Shown here: one piece after another, positions 57,758-64,000 of the stretch | Position numbering within the stretch: position 1 is the stretch's first letter | Layout of the letters: the number at the start of each line of letters is the position of its first letter | From: JBBRHQ01 sp963720735 | Lineage (GTDB): Bacteria; Actinomycetota; Thermoleophilia; Solirubrobacterales; 70-9 | Direction of reading: 5' to 3' | NCBI GenBank assembly: GCA_963720735.1 | Contig: CAVRGL010000007.1 | Span: 1 to 64,000 of the forward strand | Length of the DNA: 64,000 bases | Made by a program: the position numbers and the translations under genes | Notes under the pieces: model-generated | Databases searched by the model: none | What the model was told of the DNA's origin: nothing | What the model saw: the letters and a program-made list of their open reading frames with translations, nothing else

Positions 57758-57831
57758 GCCGGAGTAGCTCAGTTGGTCAGAGCGCCTGTCTTGTAAACAG
57801 GGGGCCGTCGGTTCGAATCCGACCTCCGGCT
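57758..57831 (+). tRNA. tRNA-Thr (anticodon TGT)
   Basis: The acceptor arms GCCGGAG and CTCCGGC pair fully. The D-arm has GCTCAGTTGGTCAGAGC, and the anticodon stem CCTGT/ACAGG closes the loop CTTGTAA with anticodon TGT. The T-arm is GTCGGTTCGAATCCGAC. The total is 74 bases, with T as the discriminator. No CCA is encoded. The anticodon TGT reads ACA and, by wobble, other ACN threonine codons. Confidence 0.95.
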
Positions 57832-57872
57832 CTTCCCGACCGCTCGCCGGTCGATGGAGGATCATCGATCAG

Positions 57873-58904
57873 ATGAGCGAGGTGTCGGACCCACCACCCG
57901 AGGGGGTCAGCTTCCGGATGCTCGAGCCCGGCGAGGGATCGGTGCTGGGCGAGGCGATCCGGGCCGCCTACGGCGACTCCTACGACGCACCCTGGGTCTA
58001 TGACCGGGCAGAGGTCGAGCGGCGGCTCGGCGACGGGACCTACGTCTCCTGCGTCGCCGAGGGCGCCGGGGGCGATCTGCTCTGTCACGTCGGCCTGGCG
58101 CGCCACACCCCGGCCGACCGGGTCGGCCACTCGGGGCAGGCGGTGACGATGCCGGTCGCCCGCGGCCAGCATCTGTTCACCGCGACCAAGCGGCGGCTGG
58201 TCGATTGGGCCCGGGAGGAGGGCCTCGCCGGTATGTACGGGGAGGCGACCGCGGCGCACCCCTACAGCGAGCGGGCCAACGTCGAGCTCGGCGCGCACGA
58301 GACGGGGTTCCTGCTCGGCTGGATCCCCGGCACGGTCTCCAACAACGCCGCCGCCGGGCAGGCCGGCCGGCGCCAGTCGGCGGCGCTCTTCTACACCAAG
58401 ACCAACGACGGGCACGAGCGCGAGGTGTTCGCCCCCGAGCGCCACCGTGAGATGGTCGAGCAGACCCTGCGCTGCTGCAAGCTGCGCGGCTCGATCGCCG
58501 ACCCGCCGTCGGGCACCTCGCTGGCGCCGCGAACCGAGCTTCACACCGAGGTTCGCGCCGACCACAACCTCGCCGTGCTCACCGTGGACGGGCCCGGCGC
58601 CGATCTCGAGCAGCGGGTCGCGGCCCAGCGCGAGGTGCTGTTCGCGGCGGGCCTCGACGCGATCTACCTCGACATCCCGATGGAGACCCCGGCGACGGCG
58701 CTGGTCGCCGATCATCTCGAGGCCCTGGGCGTCTTCTACTCGGGGATCTTCCCCAACACCCGCGCCGACGGCGACGTGCTGCGCATGCAGTCGCTGAACC
58801 GGGTCACGGTCCGCGCCGGCGATGTCGCGGTCGTCTCAGAGCACGGCCGCGAGCTGCTCGATTACGTGCTCGCCGATCTCGAGGCGACGCACGGCTCCGG
58901 CTAG
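57873..58904 (+). CDS. GNAT-like N-acetyltransferase, fused with unknown C-terminal part
   Basis: A 343-residue protein. The N-terminal half resembles GNAT folds: VSFRMLEPGEGSVLGEAIRAAYG, DLLCHVGLARH, GQAVTMPVARGQHLFTATKRRLVDWAREEGLAGMYGEATAAHPYSERANVELG. The C-terminal half (about 200-343) has LAVLTVDGPGADLEQRVAAQREVLFAAGLDAIYLDIPMETP and may be a second degenerate domain. The substrate is unknown. The stop shares a CTAG with the sigma gene at 58901-58904. Confidence 0.65.
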   Translation: MSEVSDPPPEGVSFRMLEPGEGSVLGEAIRAAYGDSYDAPWVYDRAEVERRLGDGTYVSCVAEGAGGDLLCHVGLARHTPADRVGHSGQAVTMPVARGQHLFTATKRRLVDWAREEGLAGMYGEATAAHPYSERANVELGAHETGFLLGWIPGTVSNNAAAGQAGRRQSAALFYTKTNDGHEREVFAPERHREMVEQTLRCCKLRGSIADPPSGTSLAPRTELHTEVRADHNLAVLTVDGPGADLEQRVAAQREVLFAAGLDAIYLDIPMETPATALVADHLEALGVFYSGIFPNTRADGDVLRMQSLNRVTVRAGDVAVVSEHGRELLDYVLADLEATHGSG

Positions 58905-59599
58905 AGCGGCACCTCGCGCGAGTTGAGGTGGACGCCGACCTTGCGCTTGACCCGCTGCAGGGCGTTGTCGACGGTCTTCGTGTCGCACTCGAGCCGCTCG
59001 CCGATCACCTCGTAGGAGTGGCCGTCGAGGTAGAGCGAGAGCACCCTGCTCTCGAGCTCCGAGAGCACTCCCGAGAGACAGGTGATCAGGCTCTCCAGCT
59101 CCTCGGTGGCGATCACCTGGTTGACCGGGTCGCTGACCGAGGGGCCCGGGAGGATCTCGTCCAGGGTGGTCTCCGAGTCGCCGGCCGCGGCGGGCGACTG
59201 GCTGAAGGAGACGTATTGGTTCAGCGGCGTGTGCTTGTTGCGGGTCGCGGTCTTCACCGCGGTGATGATCTGGCGGGTGATGCAGAGCTCGGCGAAGTTG
59301 CGAAAGCTCGACTCGCGATCAGTCCGGTAGTCGCGCACCGCCTTATAGAGGCCGAGCAGGCCCTCCTGGATCAGGTCATCGGACTCGCCCCCGAGCAGGA
59401 AATAGGAGGAGGCCTTGAGGCGGACGAAGCCCCGGTAGCGACGGATGATCGCGTCATAGGCATCGGAGCGCCCTTCCTTGGCGAGCGCCACCAGGTAGTG
59501 GTCATCAAGCTCAGGTTGAGCGTTAGTGTCCTGGAAACCGGCGCTGGATCTGGCCGGCGCCGGGAGCTGCATCTCGTGCGTAGCGGTAGGTAGGGCCAC
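58901..59599 (-). CDS. SigH-like alternative sigma factor
   Basis: A 232-residue sigma-70 family protein of the sporulation-SigH type. Region 2 is DHYLVALAKEGRSDAYDAIIRRYRGFVRLKASSYFLLGGESDDLIQEGLLGLYKAVRDY, and region 4 is LSELESRVLSLYLDGHSYEVIGERLECDTKTVDNALQRVKRK. A 30-residue unstructured N-terminus precedes. A consensus-like -35/-10 promoter and a palindrome lie upstream. No anti-sigma gene is next to it, so control may be transcriptional. Confidence 0.92.
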   Translation of the reverse strand: MALPTATHEMQLPAPARSSAGFQDTNAQPELDDHYLVALAKEGRSDAYDAIIRRYRGFVRLKASSYFLLGGESDDLIQEGLLGLYKAVRDYRTDRESSFRNFAELCITRQIITAVKTATRNKHTPLNQYVSFSQSPAAAGDSETTLDEILPGPSVSDPVNQVIATEELESLITCLSGVLSELESRVLSLYLDGHSYEVIGERLECDTKTVDNALQRVKRKVGVHLNSREVPL

Positions 59600-59699
59600 T
59601 GAGCCTATCTCCTTTCGAGAAGGTTCCGTGGCGCCGCTTACCTCCCCAGGGGCGCCGTCTTCAAGGGTGCTGCCTCACACTCAAGTTGAGGTTCACCCT

Positions 59700-59713
59700 T
59701 TATCCGCGGATAA
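59700..59713. promoter_or_regulatory. Palindrome over the SigH-like gene's promoter
   Basis: TTATCCGCGGATAA, a perfect 14-base palindrome, overlaps the last base of the -10 box and the expected transcription start of the promoter at 59713-59740. A repressor bound here would block initiation. A second, odd-length palindrome, CTCAAGTTGAG, lies at 59680-59690 in the leader. Confidence 0.55.
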
Positions 59714-59740
59714 GTGTACGCACCTTCTGGGTTCTGTCAA
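59713..59740 (-). promoter_or_regulatory. Sigma-70-type promoter of the SigH-like gene
   Basis: On the minus strand: TTGACA (59740-59735), a 16-base spacer, then TACACT (59718-59713). This is a full -35 box and a 4-of-6 -10 box, giving a start near 59706 and a leader of about 105 bases. Confidence 0.6.
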
Positions 59741-59792
59741 CCCCGAGCGGCAATCGGTGCAAGCGGGCTTGCAACCCGCCGGGGCATTTGAG

Positions 59793-59845
59793 GCCGGCGC
59801 GGTGTTAGCGCCGGCACAGGCATGTAAGGCGGCGCAGCCGCCGCA
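59793..59845 (+). repeat. Double-hairpin repeat, 59.8 kb unit
   Basis: Stem 1 GCCGGCGC/GCGCCGGC is at 59793-59815 with loop GGTGTTA, followed by GCATGTAAGGC. Stem 2 GGCGGC-gca-GCCGCC is at 59828-59842, followed by GCAATAGGTTCT. It lies 11 bases past the stop of rlmB. A further hairpin (GCGGG/CCCGC, 59763-59779) lies next to it. Confidence 0.8.
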
Positions 59846-59855
59846 ATAGGTTCTG

Positions 59856-60521
59856 TTAGGCGCCGTGGCGCTGGCGGAGGGCCTCGAACAGAAGCGCCGC
59901 GGCCGCGGCCGAGACGTTCAGCGAGCCGACCTTGCCGCGCTGCGGCAGGGCGACCGTCCCGTCGCAGACGGAGGCGACCCGGGGTCGGAGCCCCTTGCCC
60001 TCACCACCCAGTACCAGCACCGTGCCGCCGCCCAGGTCGAGCTCCCAGGGCGCCATCTGTGCTCCGGCCTCCGCGCCCCAGATCCACAGCCCCGCCGCCT
60101 TCGCCTGCCGGAGCCAGTCAGCGAGGTTGCGAACGCGGGCAACCGAGAGGTGCTCGAGCGCTCCCGCCGAGGCCTTGCAGGCGGCGGCGGTCACCTCGGC
60201 CGCGCGGCGCTCGCAGATCACCACCCCGTCGGCGCCGGCCGCCTCGGCCGAGCGGCAGACGGCGCCGAGGTTGCGGGGGTCCTGCACCTGGTCGAGCGCC
60301 ACCAGCAACGGCTCCTCGACGGCCAGCAGGCTCTCGGGGTCGGCATAGGGAAAGGGGTCGACCTCGGCAACGACCCCCTGGTGATCGGGAGAGCCCGCGA
60401 GCCGCTCGAGCTCCTCGGGCCCGGTCTCGGGGGCACGCCAGATGCGGTGCACCGTGCGCCGGCCCCGCTCCGCCTCGGCTACCGGGCGCCGGCCGTAGAT
60501 CAGCTGGCGCCGCGCCGCCAA
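59856..60521 (-). CDS. rlmB: 23S rRNA guanosine-2'-O-methyltransferase (RlmB/TrmH family)
   Basis: A 221-residue SPOUT methyltransferase: an N-terminal substrate-binding domain (QLIYGRRPVAEAERG), then the three SpoU motifs QDPRNLGAVCRSAEAAGADGVV, LVLGGEGKGLRPRV and GKVGSLNVSAAAALLFEALR, which form the knotted SAM site. Members modify G2251 of 23S rRNA in E. coli numbering. It lies three bases downstream of cysS on the same strand, a common arrangement in actinobacteria. Confidence 0.93.
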   Translation of the reverse strand: MAARRQLIYGRRPVAEAERGRRTVHRIWRAPETGPEELERLAGSPDHQGVVAEVDPFPYADPESLLAVEEPLLVALDQVQDPRNLGAVCRSAEAAGADGVVICERRAAEVTAAACKASAGALEHLSVARVRNLADWLRQAKAAGLWIWGAEAGAQMAPWELDLGGGTVLVLGGEGKGLRPRVASVCDGTVALPQRGKVGSLNVSAAAAALLFEALRQRHGA

Positions 60522-60524
60522 GGT

Positions 60525-61874
60525 TCAGCCCCGGCGGATCAGCCGCGCGCCCTCGGCCGAGTCGCGGACCTCCCAGCCGAGCTCCGCGAGCTGCTCGCGA
60601 ATCCGATCCGAGCGCTCGAAATCGCGCGCCGCGCGCGCCTCCTCGCGCTCGGCGAGAAGCGCCTGCACGTCGGCCCCCACCTCCGCGGAGTCCTCCCCGG
60701 CCAGCGAGTCGAGGCCGAGTGTCGCGAGCATCTCCGCCAGCGCGGTCCCGGCCCCCTCGATCTCCTCCCCCCGGTTCGAGGCGGAGACCAGATCGAAGGC
60801 TTCGGCCAGCGCCCTGGGCGTGTTGAAGTCGTCGGCGAGGGCTTCGCGGAAACGCTCCAGCCGGGCAGTCGCATTCTCGCCCGGCCCCTCTCCGGGGGGA
60901 CGCTCGCGGAGGAAGTTCCGCAGCCGCTCGGCCCTGGCGAGCGCCTCGTTCAACGCCTCCTCGCTGAAGGCGAGCGGCTGGCGATAGTGCCCGGAGAGGA
61001 TGTAGGCGATCACGGTCTCGCTGCCGAAGCGGTCGAGCGCCTCGGAGAGCTGGAAGATGTTGCCCTCGGACTTCGACATCTTCTCCGCGTCCGCCTCGAC
61101 CATGCCGTTGTGCATCCAGAGCCGCGCAAACGGCCGACCCGCCCCCTCGGACTGGGCGATCTCGTTCTCGTGATGAGGGAAGAGCAGGTCCGAGCCACCG
61201 CCGTGGATCGCGAATGAGGGTCCCAGCTCGGCCTCCGCCATCGCCGAGCACTCGATGTGCCAACCGGGCCGACCGCGACCCCAGGGGGAATCCCAGCTGG
61301 TGTCCTCGCCGGGCTTGTGCCCCTTCCAGAGGGCGAAGTCGAGTCTGTCCTCCTTCAGCGACTCCGAGCCCGCCTCCTCCCCCTGGTCCATCTCCTCGGG
61401 CCGGCGGTTCGAGAGCTTTCCGTAGGCCGCGAAGCTGCGCACCCGGAAATAGACGTCCCCGCCCGACTCGTAGGCATGCCCGGCCTCGATCAGCTCCTCG
61501 ATCAGCGCGACGATCGGGGCGATCGTCTCGGTCGCCAAGGGCTCGGAGTCGGGGCGGCCCAGTCCCAGCCGGTCGGTGTCCTCGATGTAGGCCTCGCTCA
61601 TTGCCCGGGCCAGGTCCGCCGAGTCCTGCCCGCCGGCGTGCGCCGCGTCAAAGATCTTGTCGTTGACGTCGGTGATGTTGATCACCAGGCGGACCTCGTA
61701 GCCCTCCGAGCGCAGGAAGCGCGCCAGCAGGCTGAAGACGACGAACGGCCGAGCGTTGCCGATGTGGATGCGGTCATACACGGTCGGCCCGCAGGCGTAG
61801 ATGCCGACCTCGAGCCCGGGGTCGAGCGTGACCAGCCCCCCGCTCAGGGTGTCCTTGATCCTCACCTCGCGCAC
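60525..61874 (-). CDS. cysS: Cysteinyl-tRNA synthetase
   Basis: A 449-residue class I synthetase. The HIGH box is IHIGNARP, and KMSKS is present as AEKMSKSEGN (about residue 265). The zinc ligands are in YACGPTVYD, HIECSAMAEAELG and the HHEN region (FPHHENEIAQSEG). The C-terminal helical domain is complete. It charges tRNA-Cys. A hairpin terminator for the downstream secreted-protein gene lies upstream of it. Confidence 0.96.
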   Translation of the reverse strand: MREVRIKDTLSGGLVTLDPGLEVGIYACGPTVYDRIHIGNARPFVVFSLLARFLRSEGYEVRLVINITDVNDKIFDAAHAGGQDSADLARAMSEAYIEDTDRLGLGRPDSEPLATETIAPIVALIEELIEAGHAYESGGDVYFRVRSFAAYGKLSNRRPEEMDQGEEAGSESLKEDRLDFALWKGHKPGEDTSWDSPWGRGRPGWHIECSAMAEAELGPSFAIHGGGSDLLFPHHENEIAQSEGAGRPFARLWMHNGMVEADAEKMSKSEGNIFQLSEALDRFGSETVIAYILSGHYRQPLAFSEEALNEALARAERLRNFLRERPPGEGPGENATARLERFREALADDFNTPRALAEAFDLVSASNRGEEIEGAGTALAEMLATLGLDSLAGEDSAEVGADVQALLAEREEARAARDFERSDRIREQLAELGWEVRDSAEGARLIRRG

Positions 61875-61924
61875 CGGCCTGATGCTATTGGCGGCGGCGC
61901 GGCGAAAACGGTGACAGAAGCAAA

Positions 61925-61960
61925 TCGGGCGTGCCCGGTCGTCCGTCCGGGCACGCCCGA
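61925..61960 (-). terminator. Hairpin terminator of the secreted repeat-protein gene
   Basis: Fourteen-base perfect arms (TCGGGCGTGCCCGG and its complement) around an 8-base loop, 25 bases past the stop of the 61985-62374 gene. On the minus strand the stem is followed by TTTGCTTCT, a T-rich but imperfect run. Confidence 0.7.
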
Positions 61961-61984
61961 CAAGGGGGCTTCAGGAGCCTTCCG

Positions 61985-62374
61985 CTAGGAGGGCTGCTGA
62001 CCGCTGTTGTGCTGCAGCTTCGCGGCTGCGCTGACGCAGAGGCTGAAGGGGGTGCCCTTCTGGCCCTCGACATGCTTCTTGCTCTCGCCCGCGCATGCCT
62101 TGGCGGGATTGTCCGTGCGGCCGTTGGCGAGCTTCGCCATCGCCGTCACGCACTGGCTGAAGGGCGTGCCCTTCTCGCCCTCGACGTGCTTCTTGCTCTC
62201 CGCCTGGCAGAGCTTCCCATACGCCTTCGCCTTGGCGTGGAGGCTGGCGTGCGGGCCGGGGGTCTTGTCGTGACCCTTCGCATGCCCGCCGCCGGGAGTC
62301 GCCATCGCCGGGACGGCGAACAGGGCGAGAGCCGACACTGCGGCGATCGCCATGACCTTGATCAGGGACCTCAT
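61985..62374 (-). CDS. Small secreted protein with a duplicated Cys repeat
   Basis: A 129-residue protein. A signal peptide (MAIAAVSALALFAVPAMA) precedes a His/Gly-rich stretch and then two copies of a 27-residue repeat of the form C-x2-ESKKHVEG-x-KGTPFS-x-CV-x-A-x-AKL. They are identical at most positions, and each contains two cysteines that could form a disulfide. I recognise no family. The sigma/anti-sigma fusion gene lies 55 bases upstream on the same strand and may control it. Confidence 0.75.
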   Translation of the reverse strand: MRSLIKVMAIAAVSALALFAVPAMATPGGGHAKGHDKTPGPHASLHAKAKAYGKLCQAESKKHVEGEKGTPFSQCVTAMAKLANGRTDNPAKACAGESKKHVEGQKGTPFSLCVSAAAKLQHNSGQQPS

Positions 62375-62429
62375 GCTTCCTCCTCAGTCGTGTGCATCCT
62401 GGCCCTGAAACGGAGGCGAGGCCCGAATG

Positions 62430-63929
62430 TCAGGGGGAACTCCGCTTCCCCTGCCCGTTTGCCAGGCCGCTACCCGGCGAGCCGCCTCCCTTTCCCGAGG
62501 AGCCGGCTGCCGCCTGGTGCGAGGACTTCGGCGGAGTCGGGGGCTTGGCGGGATGCGTCGGGTGGGTCGGGTGGACTGGATGCGCCGGGTGGGACGCGTG
62601 GGTCGGCTTCGCCGCGTGGGCCTCAGCGGACGCTCCCTTGGTGTGCGCCTTTGCCTGTCCGGGGGCGCTGTCCCGCCCATGCGAGGAACCCGAGTTGCCG
62701 CGGGATGCCGGAGTAGCCGAATCCCCAGCCGAGTTCTCCGACGCGGGAACTCCGGCCGCCGCCCGCCCGTTTGCGAGCGACTGTCCATGACCGCGCGTCG
62801 GCCCGCCGTCGGTACCGGCGGGAGATCGATGCCGTCCTCTCACTCCTGCCCCACCCCGCCCGGCCTTTCCGCCGTGCGCGGCGGACAGGGAAGCTGGGCC
62901 GAAGCCGGCGGCGGGAGCTGCGCCGCTGCCCGCCTTTCCGGTATCCGTCGCGGGCGCGGATCGGTCGGCGGGCGGACCGCCCCGGTCCGGATGCGCCAGC
63001 CTGCTGATTTCGACACCCGATACGCCGGCCACCGCAACGGCGGTGATCGCTGCCGCCGATTTCAATGCCATCGACGCCGATGCGCCCTTCGCCGCACCTC
63101 CCCCGGCCGCAGCGAGGGCTCCGCCGCCGCTCGCGCCCTGCCCGGCTCCGCCGAGGACCGCCTGCAGAAGACCCGCCGACGCCACCGCCGGAAGCGGCGC
63201 CAGGCATGCCAAGTCCCGCTTTCGAGCCGCGATCGCGGTCTCGAAGGCGCGGCAGTCGGGGCATCCACGAAGGTGGGCGCGGACGTCACGCCGGCGCAGC
63301 ACGCGGCCGTCTCGGTCGGATATCCGTCGCCTCACGTCTGCGCAGGCCATCTCACGCCCCGCGTTCATCTGCTGAAGTCCCAGACGGGCCTCGTAGACGG
63401 TCTGGCGCGCCACCGCTTCCGAGGTCCCGAGAGCGGCGGCGACCTCTTCGAAGCTCATCCCGGCCATCTCCCGCATCACCACGGCGCTCCGCTGGCGATC
63501 GGGGAGTTCGCCGAGATCCTCGAGCAGCTCGCGCAGCCTTTCGCGGCCCTCGACCGCGGTATCCGGACCGGGTGCGGCGGCGGGAGCGTCGTCGGCGATC
63601 GGCTCGGTCGGCCTCCGTCTGCGGGCGATCTCGATCGCCTCGTTGTGGGCGATCCGGTAGAGCCAGGGACGCAGGCGGATCTCCCGCGTCTCTCCGGGCA
63701 GAGCCGCCAGCACCTTCACCATCGTGTTCTGGAGCGCGTCCTGCGCCTCCTGCGGGTTCCGGAGAATCGCCTGGCAGTAGCGGTAGAGATCCTGGTGATA
63801 GCGCTGGTAGATCACCGAGAAGGCGCGGCGGTCGCCCCGTCGGGCCAAACGGGCGAGTCTCTGATCGGAGAGCAGCCGGGCGGATCCCGGCAGCGCGGTC
63901 GAGCTCGGCAGGGCTAGTGCGTCGGCCAT
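62430..63929 (-). CDS. ECF sigma factor fused to an anti-sigma-like zinc finger, membrane helix and His/Pro-rich tail
   Basis: A 499-residue protein. Residues 22-195 are a full group 4 sigma factor (region 2 AFSVIYQRYHQDLYRYCQAILRNPQEAQDALQNTMVKVL; region 4 LPDRQRSAVVMREMAGMSFEEVAAALGTSEAVARQTVYEAR). Residues 196-229 form a zinc anti-sigma-type finger: Cys196, His219, Cys223, Cys226 (HLRGCPDC). A weak hydrophobic helix at about 289-306 (ALKSAAAITAVAVAGVSG) may cross the membrane. The tail is low-complexity, ending with several HPTHP repeats near residue 450 and Gly/Ser. Sigma and anti-sigma functions seem combined in one chain. Confidence 0.88.
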   Translation of the reverse strand: MADALALPSSTALPGSARLLSDQRLARLARRGDRRAFSVIYQRYHQDLYRYCQAILRNPQEAQDALQNTMVKVLAALPGETREIRLRPWLYRIAHNEAIEIARRRRPTEPIADDAPAAAPGPDTAVEGRERLRELLEDLGELPDRQRSAVVMREMAGMSFEEVAAALGTSEAVARQTVYEARLGLQQMNAGREMACADVRRRISDRDGRVLRRRDVRAHLRGCPDCRAFETAIAARKRDLACLAPLPAVASAGLLQAVLGGAGQGASGGGALAAAGGGAAKGASASMALKSAAAITAVAVAGVSGVEISRLAHPDRGGPPADRSAPATDTGKAGSGAAPAAGFGPASLSAAHGGKAGRGGAGVRGRHRSPAGTDGGPTRGHGQSLANGRAAAGVPASENSAGDSATPASRGNSGSSHGRDSAPGQAKAHTKGASAEAHAAKPTHASHPAHPVHPTHPTHPAKPPTPPKSSHQAAAGSSGKGGGSPGSGLANGQGKRSSP

Positions 63930-64000
63930 TCCGTCTCATTATCGACATATGTCACCGACGGCTGAGGGTCCAGCCGCCTGAACCAGAAACGACGGGGCGG

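Overview
The window is a dense, GC-rich, chromosomal stretch of an actinobacterium. It most likely comes from the class Thermoleophilia (Solirubrobacterales or relatives). Lineage hints are inference from family knowledge: a surface protein at 44124-44645 with the LSFANVM / LALGGSAYA N-terminus and SVGPSQLKRNAVSSPKVRNNSL-like segment seen repeatedly in that class, a SigH-like alternative sigma factor, a MarP-type protease, a DUF4383 protein, an AddAB/AdnAB-like recombination pair, and a PlsC-GpsA fusion. I see about 64 protein genes, one tRNA-Thr(TGT), no rRNA, no CRISPR array and no intact transposase. No gap without a gene exceeds about 260 bases.

Layout. 0.2-1.3 kb: a helix-turn-helix / DUF6036 nucleotidyltransferase pair behind a palindromic promoter, which looks like a toxin-antitoxin module. 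1.3-4.1 kb: SufT-like factor, FxsA, a hypothetical protein and a HAD hydrolase. 4.3-13.2 kb: DNA end processing, with a two-gene helicase-nuclease (B-type and A-type subunits) facing exonuclease VII (xseA, xseB). 13.2-20.4 kb: HxlR regulator, MarP-like membrane protease, PBP2-like transpeptidase, small envelope proteins, an FHA protein and a coiled-coil protein. 20.4-26.5 kb: gltB diverging from an orphan parA, then a cupin and a SnoaL-like protein. 27.2-33.8 kb: aspartate-family amino acids on the minus strand (lysA, hom, thrC, then thrB), with redoxin genes and a secreted phosphoesterase between them. 33.8-40.8 kb: hydrolase, M23 peptidase, CDF metal exporter, acyl-CoA dehydrogenase, a wall-binding-like protein and a methyltransferase. 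41.7-46.9 kb: beta-oxidation (two more acyl-CoA dehydrogenases, thiolase, 3-hydroxyacyl-CoA dehydrogenase). 47-64 kb: CNNM transporter, pterin dehydratase, BtuF-like protein, rhomboid, two ECF sigma systems, a PlsC-GpsA fusion, aromatic-degradation genes, tRNA-Thr, a SigH-like factor, rlmB, cysS, a secreted repeat protein and a sigma/anti-sigma fusion.

The most unusual content is intergenic. There are four kinds of structured repeat: a double-hairpin element present as six units at four loci, with a compensatory change in its first stem; a 43-base hairpin present twice just downstream of stop codons; a 233-base element between converging genes that can fold into three hairpins closed by a 23-bp stem; and an element of about 85 bases shared between that structure and 56.6 kb. 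At 56.6 kb the element is flanked by a 15-base direct repeat and appears to have separated a maleylacetate-reductase-like gene from its original start codon. Several operators are also visible: related 20-base palindromes upstream of an acyl-CoA dehydrogenase and of the thiolase, a CRP-like site, a TTGACA promoter overlapping a palindrome upstream of the SigH-like factor, and a strong palindrome upstream of a ring-cleaving dioxygenase.
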